In this document: one piece after another, positions 32,374-40,746 of the stretch
Numbering within the stretch: position 1 is the first letter of the stretch
Layout: every line of letters begins with the position of its first letter
Source: Thauera sp. JM12B12
GTDB taxonomy: Bacteria > Pseudomonadota > Gammaproteobacteria > Burkholderiales > Rhodocyclaceae
Assembly (NCBI RefSeq): GCF_039614725.1
Contig: NZ_CP154859.1
Coordinates: forward strand, 2,232,001-2,296,000
DNA: 64,000 nucleotides
Direction: 5' to 3'
Notes under the pieces: generated by a model
Told to the model about the DNA's origin: nothing
Databases searched by the model: none
The model's input: only the letters and a program-made list of their open reading frames with translations
Program-made: the position numbers and the translations under genes

Positions 32374-34467
32374 ATGCGCCGCTTCCGGCAAACAACGATG
32401 CTCATCGCGCTCGCGGCCGCCAGCGCCCTCCCCGCGCAGGCCGTGGCGATCGCTAACGCGCCACCCTCCCCGTCCGCCGCCGCCGGCGAATGGCCACGCC
32501 ACGGCCTCGACGCCGCCGAAACCCGCTTCAGCCCGCTGTCGGCGATCGACACCGCCAACGTCGCGCGCCTGGGCCTGGCCTGGCACTTCCGCTTCGACCG
32601 CCCGCGCGGAGTCGAGGCGACGCCGATCATGGTCGACGGCACGCTCTTCGTCACCGGGCCATGGGGCGTGGTGTACGCGCTCGACGCGCGCAGCGGCCGG
32701 CTCAAGTGGCAGCACGACCCCGAGGTGCCGGCCGGCAAGGGCATGCACGCCTGCTGCGACGTGGTCAATCGCGGCGTGGCGGTCGAGGATGGCCGCGTCT
32801 TCGTCGCCACCATCGACGGTCGCCTGCAGGCGCTGGACGCCCACGACGGCCGCCTGCTGTGGTCGACGCGGACCTTCGACCCCGCCCTGCCCTACACCAT
32901 CACCGGCGCACCGCGGGTCGCGCGCGGCCTGGTGGTGATCGGCAACGGCGGCGCCGAGTACGGCGTGCGCGGCTTCGTCTCGGCCTATGACGCGCAGACG
33001 GGCGCGCTGCGCTGGCGCTTCTACACCGTGCCCGGCAACCCGGCGGACGGCCCGGACGGGGCAGCCTCGGACCGCGCGCTGGAGACGCTCGCGCGGCCGA
33101 CCTGGACGGGCGAATGGTGGCGCCAGGGCGGCGGCGGCACGGTGTGGGATTCGATGGCCTGGGACCCCGAGCTCGACCTGCTCTACTTCGGCGTCGGTAA
33201 CGGCTCGCCGCACGACCGCGACCTGCGCAGCCCGGGCGGCGGCGACAACCTCTTCCTGTCCTCGATCGTCGCGGTGCGCCGCGCCACCGGGGAATACGTG
33301 TGGCACTACCAGACCACGCCGGGCGACAGCTGGGACTACACCGCCACCCAGCACATGATCCTCGCCGACCTGGCGGTGGACGGGCGAACCCGCAAGGTGC
33401 TGATGCAGGCGCCCAAGAACGGCTTCTTCTACGTGCTCGATCGCGCCAGCGGCGAACTGCTGTCCGCCGACAAGTACGTGGCGGTGAATTGGGCGAGCCA
33501 TGTCGACCCCGAGACGGGCCGCCCGGTGGAGACTGAAGGTGCGCGCTATCCCGCAGGCCAGCCCTTCCTCGTCCAGCCCTCGCAGCTGGGCGGCCACAAC
33601 TGGCAGCCGATGGCCTGGAGCCCGGCGACCGGCCTGGTCTATATCCCGGCCCAGGAGAACACCGGCTTCATGATGAAGGAGCCGGCGTTTCGCCACGAAC
33701 CCGAGCGCTGGAACACCGGCGTGCTCAATCCGCCGATGCCGCCCGACCCCGCCGTGCTCGCGCAGGCCCGGGCCTCGATGCGCGGCCACCTGCTGGCCTG
33801 GGATCCGGTACGTCGCACCGCCGCCTGGCGCACGCCCCATGCCGGCTCGTGGAACGGTGGCGTGCTGGCGACTGCCGGCGGCCTGGTGTTCCAGGGCGTC
33901 GGCGGCGAGGGCCTGGCCGCCTTCGATGCGCGCGACGGCCGCCGCCTGTGGCAGTCCGACACCTGGCTCGACATCCTCGGTGGGCCGATCAGCTACACGC
34001 TCGACGGCGAGCAGTACATCGCCGCCGCGGCCGGCTTCGGCAGCTCGATGCACATCACCTCGAGCGCCCTGCTGCCGCGCACCGGCGCGCCGGTGCCGGG
34101 CGGGCTGTTCGTGTGGAAGCTGGGCGGCCAGGCCGCGATGCCGGAGCCGACGCAGCGCCCGCGCGTGGCGCCGCCGCCCGACACCGGCACCGACGCCGAG
34201 GTCGCGCACGGCGCGGCGCGTTACGCGCGCTACTGCATGCAGTGCCATGGCGCCGCGGCGGTGGCCGGCGGCGGCATGCCCGACCTGCGCCACTCACCGT
34301 ATCTGAGCGAGGCCGCGCTGTTCCGCCGTCCGTTGCTCGACGGCCTGCTCGCCGCGCGCGGCATGCCCGGCTTCGCGCAGACGCTGACTACGGCGGATGC
34401 CGACGCGATCCGCCACTACATCATCCGCATGGCGCATACCCTCGCCCAGCTGCCCGCAAAGGACTGA
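32374..34467 (+). CDS. Quinohaemoprotein (PQQ, haem c) alcohol dehydrogenase
   Basis: 697 residues; GAAGGAG six bases before ATG 32374. A signal peptide (residues about 1-25) indicates a periplasmic enzyme. The beta-propeller has the adjacent-cysteine disulfide of PQQ enzymes (HACCDVV) and SWDYTATQ where the catalytic Asp lies. A C-terminal cytochrome c domain has the haem motif CMQCH at about residue 621. It oxidises an alcohol and passes electrons to the respiratory chain. PQQ biosynthesis genes are not in the window. The divergent promoter carries degenerate copies of the shared operator, so the substrate may belong to the same pathway. Confidence 0.9.
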   Translation: MRRFRQTTMLIALAAASALPAQAVAIANAPPSPSAAAGEWPRHGLDAAETRFSPLSAIDTANVARLGLAWHFRFDRPRGVEATPIMVDGTLFVTGPWGVVYALDARSGRLKWQHDPEVPAGKGMHACCDVVNRGVAVEDGRVFVATIDGRLQALDAHDGRLLWSTRTFDPALPYTITGAPRVARGLVVIGNGGAEYGVRGFVSAYDAQTGALRWRFYTVPGNPADGPDGAASDRALETLARPTWTGEWWRQGGGGTVWDSMAWDPELDLLYFGVGNGSPHDRDLRSPGGGDNLFLSSIVAVRRATGEYVWHYQTTPGDSWDYTATQHMILADLAVDGRTRKVLMQAPKNGFFYVLDRASGELLSADKYVAVNWASHVDPETGRPVETEGARYPAGQPFLVQPSQLGGHNWQPMAWSPATGLVYIPAQENTGFMMKEPAFRHEPERWNTGVLNPPMPPDPAVLAQARASMRGHLLAWDPVRRTAAWRTPHAGSWNGGVLATAGGLVFQGVGGEGLAAFDARDGRRLWQSDTWLDILGGPISYTLDGEQYIAAAAGFGSSMHITSSALLPRTGAPVPGGLFVWKLGGQAAMPEPTQRPRVAPPPDTGTDAEVAHGAARYARYCMQCHGAAAVAGGGMPDLRHSPYLSEAALFRRPLLDGLLAARGMPGFAQTLTTADADAIRHYIIRMAHTLAQLPAKD

Positions 34468-34479
34468 GCGCCGCAAAGC

Positions 34480-34520
34480 AAAATGGCCCTGCCTTCGGCG
34501 TCCGGAGGCAGGGCCATTTT
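34480..34520. terminator. Bidirectional intrinsic terminator
   Basis: A 15-base perfect inverted repeat (AAAATGGCCCTGCCT and its complement) with an 11-base loop, flanked by A and T runs, lies between the PQQ dehydrogenase and the convergent small gene. It can end transcription from both sides. Confidence 0.9.
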
Positions 34521-34557
34521 GTCAGTCGCGACCGCATCGGCGGTCGCGGGGCTTGGT

Positions 34558-34761
34558 TCAGTGCGTCGCCAGCATCGCAAAGAAGCGGCCGGTCGAGGCG
34601 TTCGCGGGCGAACCCGTGGTGTGGCACTCGGTCTCGGTGGCGCCACAGGCCGGGATCTGCACCAGGGAGTCGAGCACCCGGGCATGGCCACGATCGAGCA
34701 TTGCCGCAAAGGCCGCGAGGCATCCAAACACGCACCCGCACAACAGGGCCTTGGTAATCAT
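34558..34761 (-). CDS. Small exported protein of unknown function
   Basis: 67 residues, AAGGAG nine bases before the ATG. The N-terminus (MITKALLCGCVFGCLAAFAA) is a signal-like hydrophobic stretch. The mature part is short and has two cysteines (IPACGATETECHTTG). No family recognised. It is flanked by good terminators on both sides, and the shared operator copy D lies 144 bases upstream, so it appears to be its own transcription unit within the same regulon. Confidence 0.6.
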   Translation of the reverse strand: MITKALLCGCVFGCLAAFAAMLDRGHARVLDSLVQIPACGATETECHTTGSPANASTGRFFAMLATH

Positions 34762-34904
34762 GTGCTTCTCCTTCGTGCGCTACAGTTTTGCGTGCGCGCT
34801 GCACGCCGCCTGCAGGAACGTGATGCGACGCCGCTTCGCTGCGACTGCCGCCCAAGTGTCTCCTCCTGCACGGTGTGTAGACTGTCGAAGGCGCGCAAGC
34901 GCGA

Positions 34905-34920
34905 CATCGTCCGAATGGAC
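34905..34920 (-). promoter_or_regulatory. Shared 16-bp operator, copy D
   Basis: CATCGTCCGAATGGAC followed by TA, an excellent consensus match with palindromic core GTCCGAATGGAC. The only gene it can serve is the small exported protein on the minus strand; to the right is the terminator of the acyl-CoA synthetase operon. Confidence 0.6.
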
Positions 34921-34926
34921 TAAATC

Positions 34927-34953
34927 AAAAAAAACGGCGCTCCGAAGAGCGCC
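34927..34953 (-). terminator. Intrinsic terminator of the SDR-SnoaL-FadD operon
   Basis: GGCGCTC-CGAA-GAGCGCC hairpin (34936-34953) followed on the minus strand by eight T residues. Located 24 bases after the acyl-CoA synthetase stop. Confidence 0.9.
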
Positions 34954-34976
34954 GATCGATCGTTTGCCGCCCCGCC

Positions 34977-36824
34977 TCAGGCGAACGGGGGTAGGCCCGC
35001 ACGTGCGAGCGCCTCGGCCGAGTACGGCACGTAGGTGGCGCCCGCCTCGTCGCGCACGTACAGCGGGTCGTCGAAGGCCTTGTCGTCGTAGCCCTGCCGC
35101 TGCAGGTCCACCTTGCGCAGCTTGTAGGTGGTGGTGAGGTCGGCGGCGCTCGATACGCGCACGAACTGCGGCGCCGCATAGCGCGGCAGGCGGGCCTCGG
35201 TGAGCGCGTAGAACGCCTTCGGATCGAAGGCGTGGCCAGGCTGCATCACGATGGCCGCCATGCCCGCACGCCCCTCGTGGCCGGGCACCTTCACCCCGTA
35301 GATGTTGATCAGCTCCACGCCGGCGCAGTCCGACAAGGCATCGGCGACCTCGGCGGTGGAGACGTTCTCGCTCTTCCAGCGGAAGGTGTCGCCGATGCGG
35401 TCGACGAAGTAGAAGTAGCCATCCTCGTCGTAGCGCAGCAGGTCGCCCGAACTCCAGTACGCATCGCCTTCGGTGAAGACGTTGCGCAGGATCTTCTTCT
35501 CGGTGGCTTCTTCGGAGGTGTAGCCCTCGAAGCGCCCGCCGCCGATCTCGGGATGATTGACGATGAAGGCGATGCCTTCGCCAACCTCGCCCGGCTGGCA
35601 CAGGATGTAGTGCCCGTTCTCGTCGCGCGGATGCGATTCGGTCTCGACGTCGTAGCGCACCAGGCGGAAGTTGGTCTTGTTCCAGTCGGGGATGCGACCG
35701 CAGGACCCGACGTGGTTGTCGACGTTGATCACCGCCGTGTTGGCCTCGGTCGAACCCCAGCCCTCGAAGATCTGGATCGGACCGAAGCGCTCGAGCCAGC
35801 GCGTCCAGGTCTCCGCGGTGAGGCCGGCGCCGAGCATGGCACGCAGGCTGTGGTCGCGGTCGTTGGCCTGGGCGGGCGCGTTGAGCAGGTAGCGGCAGAT
35901 CTCGCCGATGTACTGGAAGATGGTGATGCCGTTGGCGCGCACGTCGGTCCAGAACTCGCGCGTGCTGAACTTGCGCCGCACCACGATGCTGCTGCCCGAC
36001 TTCAGCGCGGTGGAGGTCACCGAGGTCGCCGCCGCGCCGTGGTACAGCGGCAGGCAGCAGTAGAAGACGTCGTCGGGCGTCACCTCGAGGGTCACCTGCA
36101 TGACGTCGCCCGAGGACATCCAGCGCATGTGGCTGTAGCGCGCCGCCTTGGGCAAGCCGGTGGTGCCCGAGGTGAAGATCAGCAGCATCGTCTCCTCGGC
36201 GCGCACCTCGGCACGGCCCTCGCGCGGGAAGGGGCTGCGCGCGGCGGCCTCGACCTCGGCGCTCAGGTCGGCACTCGCCAGCGCGCGATGCTCGGCAGCG
36301 GCGGGCTTCTCGGGGTCGGCGACCAGGTACAGCGGCTGCGCCGGGCGCTCGGGGGTGAGCGCGAAGTTCTCGACGCACTCCTCGCCGAGCACGACGGCGC
36401 GGGCACGCGTCGACTCCAGCGCGTGGGCGAGCGGACGGCCGCTGACCTGGGTGTTGATGACCGCGACCACCACGCCCAGCTTGGCCAGACCGAACCAGTA
36501 GAAGAAGAACTCGGGCCGGTTCTCCATCGCCAGCGCGCACACGTCGCCGCAGCGCAGGCCGCGCGCATGCAGGGCATGGGCGACCTGGTTGGCGCGTGCG
36601 TCCACCTCGGCATAGCTGAAGCGGCGCCCGCCGTAGATCAGGAAGTCGCGCTCGCCGAAGCGCGCGGCCTGCTCCTCGAGGCGGTCGGCCACGGTGTAGC
36701 GGTCGGCCGGCTTGATCAGATTGGCCGCGCGCGAGCGCGCGTCGAGCTTGGCCTGGGTTTCTTCGCGCGGGACCACCTTGCTGCGGGCCGCGGGCGGATT
36801 CATAACGACGGCAGAATCGGACAT
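34977..36824 (-). CDS. Very-long-chain/steroid-type acyl-CoA synthetase (FadD-like)
   Basis: 615 residues from ATG 36824. AMP-forming ligase motifs: LLIFTSGTTGLPKAARYSH (P-loop), FEGWGSTEANTAV, SSGDLLRYDEDGYFYFVDR and the hinge RIGDTFRWKSENVSTAE with a C-terminal lysine region (TTTYKLRKVDL). Overall layout resembles the FATP/very-long-chain branch used for bulky carboxylates. It would activate a steroid side-chain or ring-derived acid. Co-transcribed behind an SDR and a SnoaL protein under operator E. Confidence 0.88.
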   Translation of the reverse strand: MSDSAVVMNPPAARSKVVPREETQAKLDARSRAANLIKPADRYTVADRLEEQAARFGERDFLIYGGRRFSYAEVDARANQVAHALHARGLRCGDVCALAMENRPEFFFYWFGLAKLGVVVAVINTQVSGRPLAHALESTRARAVVLGEECVENFALTPERPAQPLYLVADPEKPAAAEHRALASADLSAEVEAAARSPFPREGRAEVRAEETMLLIFTSGTTGLPKAARYSHMRWMSSGDVMQVTLEVTPDDVFYCCLPLYHGAAATSVTSTALKSGSSIVVRRKFSTREFWTDVRANGITIFQYIGEICRYLLNAPAQANDRDHSLRAMLGAGLTAETWTRWLERFGPIQIFEGWGSTEANTAVINVDNHVGSCGRIPDWNKTNFRLVRYDVETESHPRDENGHYILCQPGEVGEGIAFIVNHPEIGGGRFEGYTSEEATEKKILRNVFTEGDAYWSSGDLLRYDEDGYFYFVDRIGDTFRWKSENVSTAEVADALSDCAGVELINIYGVKVPGHEGRAGMAAIVMQPGHAFDPKAFYALTEARLPRYAAPQFVRVSSAADLTTTYKLRKVDLQRQGYDDKAFDDPLYVRDEAGATYVPYSAEALARAGLPPFA

Positions 36825-36879
36825 GCGCCCTTCTCCATGTTGTGTTCGAGCATTGCTGTTCGGAGAGCGACCGCGCGCG

Positions 36880-37521
36880 TCAGCGCACGCGGATGCGGGG
36901 ATCGGGAGCGCCACGGCGCAGCGTGGCGAGGAAGCGGTCCAGCGCGGCGGGTTCCGCCACTTCGGGCAGCTGGTCCTTGGCCGGACGTTCGGCCCAGAAC
37001 GCGCGCCACGACGGGAACAGGTCGTGGAAGCTGCCCTCGTAGGGTTCGCGTCCCGGCCAGCGCATCTTGCGGTCGCCGATCGGCGGCTTGTTCAGGTCGG
37101 TCGCATACCAGTAGCACGGCAGGCGGCGGCGGAAATACCACTGCCCGTCGATTCTCTCGTAATCGTCCCAATACAACATCTGCATGATCACCCATTCCGG
37201 GCCGGTCTCGTGCTCGTTCTTCGAATACACGACGCCGACGGCATGGTCGGGGTCGGTGAACTCGATGACGTGCTGGCCGAGGTGGTGCGAGGTGCCCGAG
37301 AACTGGTTGCGCAGGGTGTCGTCGACCCAGGCCTTGAGATGGGCGCGGCCCACCTTCTCGCGGCCGACGCGGATGTCGGGCGCGAACAGGTTCACATGGG
37401 CGTCGAGGTCGCGCATGTCGAGCGACAGCGCGTACCGGGCCACCAGCTGGCGGATGGCCTCGGTCGACTCGAGACGGTCGATGCGGCCGAGCAGGTCGGC
37501 CTGCGGTGCGGAGGTCGTCAT
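36880..37521 (-). CDS. SnoaL-like protein with C-terminal extension
   Basis: 213 residues from ATG 37521. The first 140 residues are a SnoaL/NTF2 fold (IDRLESTEAIRQLVARYALS, DYERIDGQWYFRRRLPCYWY). A proline- and tryptophan-rich tail of about 70 residues follows (SFHDLFPSWRAFWAERP). Probable isomerase or hydratase-like accessory protein; substrate unknown. It lies between SDR and acyl-CoA synthetase genes with 11- and 55-base gaps. Confidence 0.7.
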   Translation of the reverse strand: MTTSAPQADLLGRIDRLESTEAIRQLVARYALSLDMRDLDAHVNLFAPDIRVGREKVGRAHLKAWVDDTLRNQFSGTSHHLGQHVIEFTDPDHAVGVVYSKNEHETGPEWVIMQMLYWDDYERIDGQWYFRRRLPCYWYATDLNKPPIGDRKMRWPGREPYEGSFHDLFPSWRAFWAERPAKDQLPEVAEPAALDRFLATLRRGAPDPRIRVR

Positions 37522-37532
37522 GCCGGCGCCGC

Positions 37533-38267
37533 TCAGATGAAGGCCATGCCGCCGTTGACGGCGATGTTCTGCCCGGTGATGAAGCTGGCGTCGTCGCTGG
37601 CGAGGAAGCCAGCGACGCGCGCGATCTCCTCGGGCTCGCACATGCGGCCGAGCGGGATGGCCTTGATCATCGACTGCATCCACTCGTCGGGGATGCCGGC
37701 CATCATCGGGGTGTTGGTCGGCCCCGGGACGATGGTGTTCACGCGGATGCCGCTGGCGGCGAGCTCGCGCGCGATGCTGCGCGTGAGACCCATCACGCCG
37801 GCCTTGGAGGCGCAGTAGTGGCTGGGGCCCTCGCCCGACATCGCGGCGGTGCTGGAGACGTTGATGATCGCGCCCTTGGCGCCGCTCTTCTGCATCAGGC
37901 GCGCGCCCTCGCGGCAGCACAGGAAGGTGCCGGTGAGGTTCACGCCGATGACGCGCGTCCAGTTGTCGTCGGGGGTGTCGAGGAAGGCGTCGACCGAGCC
38001 GATGCCCGCGCTGTTGATCAGCACGTCGAGGCGACCGAAGCGCTCGGCGACGGCGGCAAAGGCCGCGCTCACCGAGGCCGGATCGGCGACGTTGCAGGCG
38101 AGCGCGAGGCCGTTCGCCCCGAACCCGGCGACCGCTGCCCCAGCTGCGTCGGCGTTGATGTCCGCCGCCACCACCTTCGCGCCCTGCGCGCCGAAGTACT
38201 CGACGATCGACCGCCCCATGCCCTGACCGGCACCGGTCACGAAAACCACCTTGTCCGCAAGACTCAT
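37533..38267 (-). CDS. SDR-family dehydrogenase, FabG-like
   Basis: 244 residues from ATG 38267 behind a GGAGG site. VFVTGAGQGMGRSIVEYF, INSAGIG (NSAG variant of NNAG), NVSSTAAM and YCASKAGVMGL, ending FITGQNIAVNGGMAFI. Standard NAD(H)-type SDR. First gene of the operon that includes the acyl-CoA synthetase, transcribed away from the MFS transporter across a shared control region. Confidence 0.85.
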   Translation of the reverse strand: MSLADKVVFVTGAGQGMGRSIVEYFGAQGAKVVAADINADAAGAAVAGFGANGLALACNVADPASVSAAFAAVAERFGRLDVLINSAGIGSVDAFLDTPDDNWTRVIGVNLTGTFLCCREGARLMQKSGAKGAIINVSSTAAMSGEGPSHYCASKAGVMGLTRSIARELAASGIRVNTIVPGPTNTPMMAGIPDEWMQSMIKAIPLGRMCEPEEIARVAGFLASDDASFITGQNIAVNGGMAFI

Positions 38268-38360
38268 CTGTCGCCTCCTTGTGCGTGTCCTGACGGAACC
38301 GCCTCGAATGCGGGGCTCCGACCATGTGTGGCACAGTTTTCTCGGCCTGGGTCGGACGGA

Positions 38361-38376
38361 CATCGTCCACTAAGAC
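38361..38376 (-). promoter_or_regulatory. Shared 16-bp operator, copy E
   Basis: CATCGTCCACTAAGAC followed by TA, matching the consensus, 94 bases upstream of the SDR start. Confidence 0.6.
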
Positions 38377-38422
38377 TAATGCGGAACAGTTGGCGCCCTC
38401 GGTCGGGGCAAAGTGCGGGTTC

Positions 38423-38438
38423 GTCTGAATGGACGATG
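38423..38438 (+). promoter_or_regulatory. Shared 16-bp operator, copy F
   Basis: GTCTGAATGGACGATG, the reverse orientation of CATCGTCCATTCAGAC, 90 bases upstream of the MFS start. Copies E and F lie back to back in the divergent promoter, one oriented to each gene. Confidence 0.6.
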
Positions 38439-38527
38439 CCTTGACCGTCCGCCAAACCCACGATACGCAGCACTCGCAGGTGGCGAAGCACTGCCTGCAT
38501 CCAGGATTACCGCCCAGGAGACAGGTC

Positions 38528-39871
38528 GTGAACACAAGCCAAGGCACCCAGCACCGCATCACCTGGAATACGCACTATGCCCTCGCGATGCTGGCGATCA
38601 TCTACGTCTTCAACTACATCGACCGTCTGTTGATCTCGATCCTGATCGAGCCGATCAAGCTCGAGTTCGGCATCTCCGACACCCAGATCGGCCTGCTGTC
38701 CGGGGTCGCGTTCGCGATCTTCTACACCCTGTTCGGCCTGCCCTTCGGCCGCCTCGCCGATCGCATCGGCCGCAAGCCGGTGATCGCCCTCGCCTGCATC
38801 GCCTGGAGCGCGATGACCATGCTGTGCGGGGTGGCGACGAGCTTTGCGATGCTGCTGCTGTTCCGCATCGGGGTGGCGGTGGGCGAAGCCGGCGGCACCG
38901 CACCGTCGGTCGCAATGGTCTCCGACCTCTACCCGCCCGAGAAGCGCTCGCGTGCGCTGGCGGTGTTCCTGATGGGGCCGAGCCTCGGCGCCGTCCTCGG
39001 CCTTGGTCTGGGCGGCTGGATCGCGCAGGAGTACGGCTGGCGCACCGCCTTCGTCGTCATCGGCGCGCCCGGGGTGCTGCTCGGCATGCTGCTGTGGCTC
39101 ACCGTGCGCAGCCCCGCGATGCCTGTGCGCCCCCAGCCCGCGGCAGGTGCGCCGAAGGAAGACTGGCGCACGACCCTGCGCGAGGTGTTCGCCACGCCGG
39201 CCTTCCTCCTCGTCGTCGCGGCCGGGACGCTGGCGGCGGTCATGGGCTATGCGATCGGCACCTGGAACCCGAGCTTTCTGATCCGCTCGCACGGGCTGAC
39301 CATGCAGCAAGCCGGCCTGCTGGTCGGACTCGGCGGGGGAATCTGTTCCACGATCGGCACGCTGGTATGCGGCAGCGTCACCGACCGCCTGGTGGCGCGC
39401 GATCCGGGCTGGCAACTGCTGATTCCGGTCATCGGCTGCGTGGTGAGCGTCCCGCTCGGGCTCGCCTTCTATCTGTGGCCGGCCGACGTCGCCTTCCACA
39501 TCGGCTCGCTGCCGATTCCGGAAGCCTTCCTGTTCTACCTCGGGTTCAGCTTCACCGCGATCTGGTGGTCGGTGCCCTGCTTCGGCGCCATCAGCCACCT
39601 CTTCCCGCCGAACCGCCTGGCGCAGGCGACGGCGATCTTCATGATGTCGTTGACGCTTCTCGGCGTCGGCCTGGGGCCGATCATCGTCGGCACGCTCTCC
39701 GACGTCTTCAACCCGGAGCTCGGCCAGGAAGCCCTGCGCTACGCACTGGCCGCCTCGGTGCTGCTGTATCTGGCGGCCGCCGGCTGCCTGATGGCGGCCG
39801 TCGGAAGCTATCGCCGCAAGCTGCGCGCCGATGCAGTGCCGCCCGCGGCCGCCGCGGCGGCAAGCGCCTGA
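38528..39871 (+). CDS. MFS transporter
   Basis: 447 residues from GTG 38528, chosen because AGGAG lies seven bases upstream; the frame continues further upstream without a ribosome site. About 12 membrane helices. The loop motif after helix 2 is present (PFGRLADRIGRKPVIALACI). Resembles MFS carriers of organic anions found in aromatic and steroid degradation clusters. First gene of a plus-strand operon with the HsaD-like hydrolase and the flavin reductase, so it is a candidate importer of the growth substrate. Confidence 0.85.
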   Translation: MNTSQGTQHRITWNTHYALAMLAIIYVFNYIDRLLISILIEPIKLEFGISDTQIGLLSGVAFAIFYTLFGLPFGRLADRIGRKPVIALACIAWSAMTMLCGVATSFAMLLLFRIGVAVGEAGGTAPSVAMVSDLYPPEKRSRALAVFLMGPSLGAVLGLGLGGWIAQEYGWRTAFVVIGAPGVLLGMLLWLTVRSPAMPVRPQPAAGAPKEDWRTTLREVFATPAFLLVVAAGTLAAVMGYAIGTWNPSFLIRSHGLTMQQAGLLVGLGGGICSTIGTLVCGSVTDRLVARDPGWQLLIPVIGCVVSVPLGLAFYLWPADVAFHIGSLPIPEAFLFYLGFSFTAIWWSVPCFGAISHLFPPNRLAQATAIFMMSLTLLGVGLGPIIVGTLSDVFNPELGQEALRYALAASVLLYLAAAGCLMAAVGSYRRKLRADAVPPAAAAAASA

Positions 39872-39907
39872 ACAACCGATTCGAAACCTACCGCTGGAGA
39901 TGACCCG

Positions 39908-40738
39908 ATGAATTCACCCGACCTGCCGATTCCCCTCGACCGCTTCGTCGAGCTCGACAGTGGCCTTCGCCTGCACTACCTCGACATCGGCGAGGGGCCG
40001 GTGGTGGTGTGGCTGCACGGCAGCGGCCCGGGTGCCAGCGGCTACAGCAACTTCAAGGGCAACTACCCGGCCTTCGCCGCGGCCGGTTTCCGCAACATCG
40101 TGCTCGACCTGCCCGGCTTCGGGCGCTCGGACAAGCCCGCCGACGTGCAGTACAACCTCGACTTCTTCGTCGCCTGCCTGAACGGCCTGCTGCAGAAGAT
40201 CGGCGTCACGAAGTGCACCCTGCTCGGCAACTCGCTTGGCGGCGCGATCGCGCTCGGCCAGGCGCTCGCCCACCCGGACACCGTCGAGCGGCTGATCCTT
40301 ATGGCGCCCGGCGGCGTCGAGGAGCGCGAGACCTACTTCAGGATGGAAGGCATCGTGCGCATGGTCGAGACCTTCGCCAAGGGCCCGATGGGACCGGTCG
40401 AGATGCGCCACGTCATGAGCCTGCAGGTGTTCGATCCCTCGATGCTCGACGACACCATCATCAACGAGCGCTCCGCGATCGCCCCCTCGCAGCCGGCCAA
40501 CCTGTTCTCGACCATGATGGTCCCGAACATGACCACCCGCCTGCACGAGATCAAGGCGCCGATCTTCGGGTTCTGGGGCACCGACGACAAGTTCAACCCC
40601 CATACCGGCGCGCTGAAGGTGATCGAGAACGCGCCCAACGCGCGCATGATCCTGCTCAACCGCTGCGGGCATTGGGTGCAGGTCGAGCACAGCGACCTCT
40701 TCAACCGCAGCTGCATCGACTTTCTGACCAAGGGGTGA
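39908..40738 (+). CDS. Meta-cleavage-product hydrolase, HsaD/TesD/BphD-like
   Basis: 276 residues, GGAG upstream. Alpha/beta hydrolase with nucleophile Ser109 in LGNSLGGAIALGQ, oxyanion-hole HGSGPGASG and a C-terminal His (CGHWVQVEH). The GNSxGG elbow and HGSGPGA loop are hallmarks of C-C hydrolases acting on meta-cleavage products. It would hydrolyse the product of the extradiol dioxygenase at 27.5-28.4 kb, completing the ring-cleavage step, although it is in a separate operon. Confidence 0.88.
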   Translation: MNSPDLPIPLDRFVELDSGLRLHYLDIGEGPVVVWLHGSGPGASGYSNFKGNYPAFAAAGFRNIVLDLPGFGRSDKPADVQYNLDFFVACLNGLLQKIGVTKCTLLGNSLGGAIALGQALAHPDTVERLILMAPGGVEERETYFRMEGIVRMVETFAKGPMGPVEMRHVMSLQVFDPSMLDDTIINERSAIAPSQPANLFSTMMVPNMTTRLHEIKAPIFGFWGTDDKFNPHTGALKVIENAPNARMILLNRCGHWVQVEHSDLFNRSCIDFLTKG

Positions 40739-40746
40739 GCCACGCC

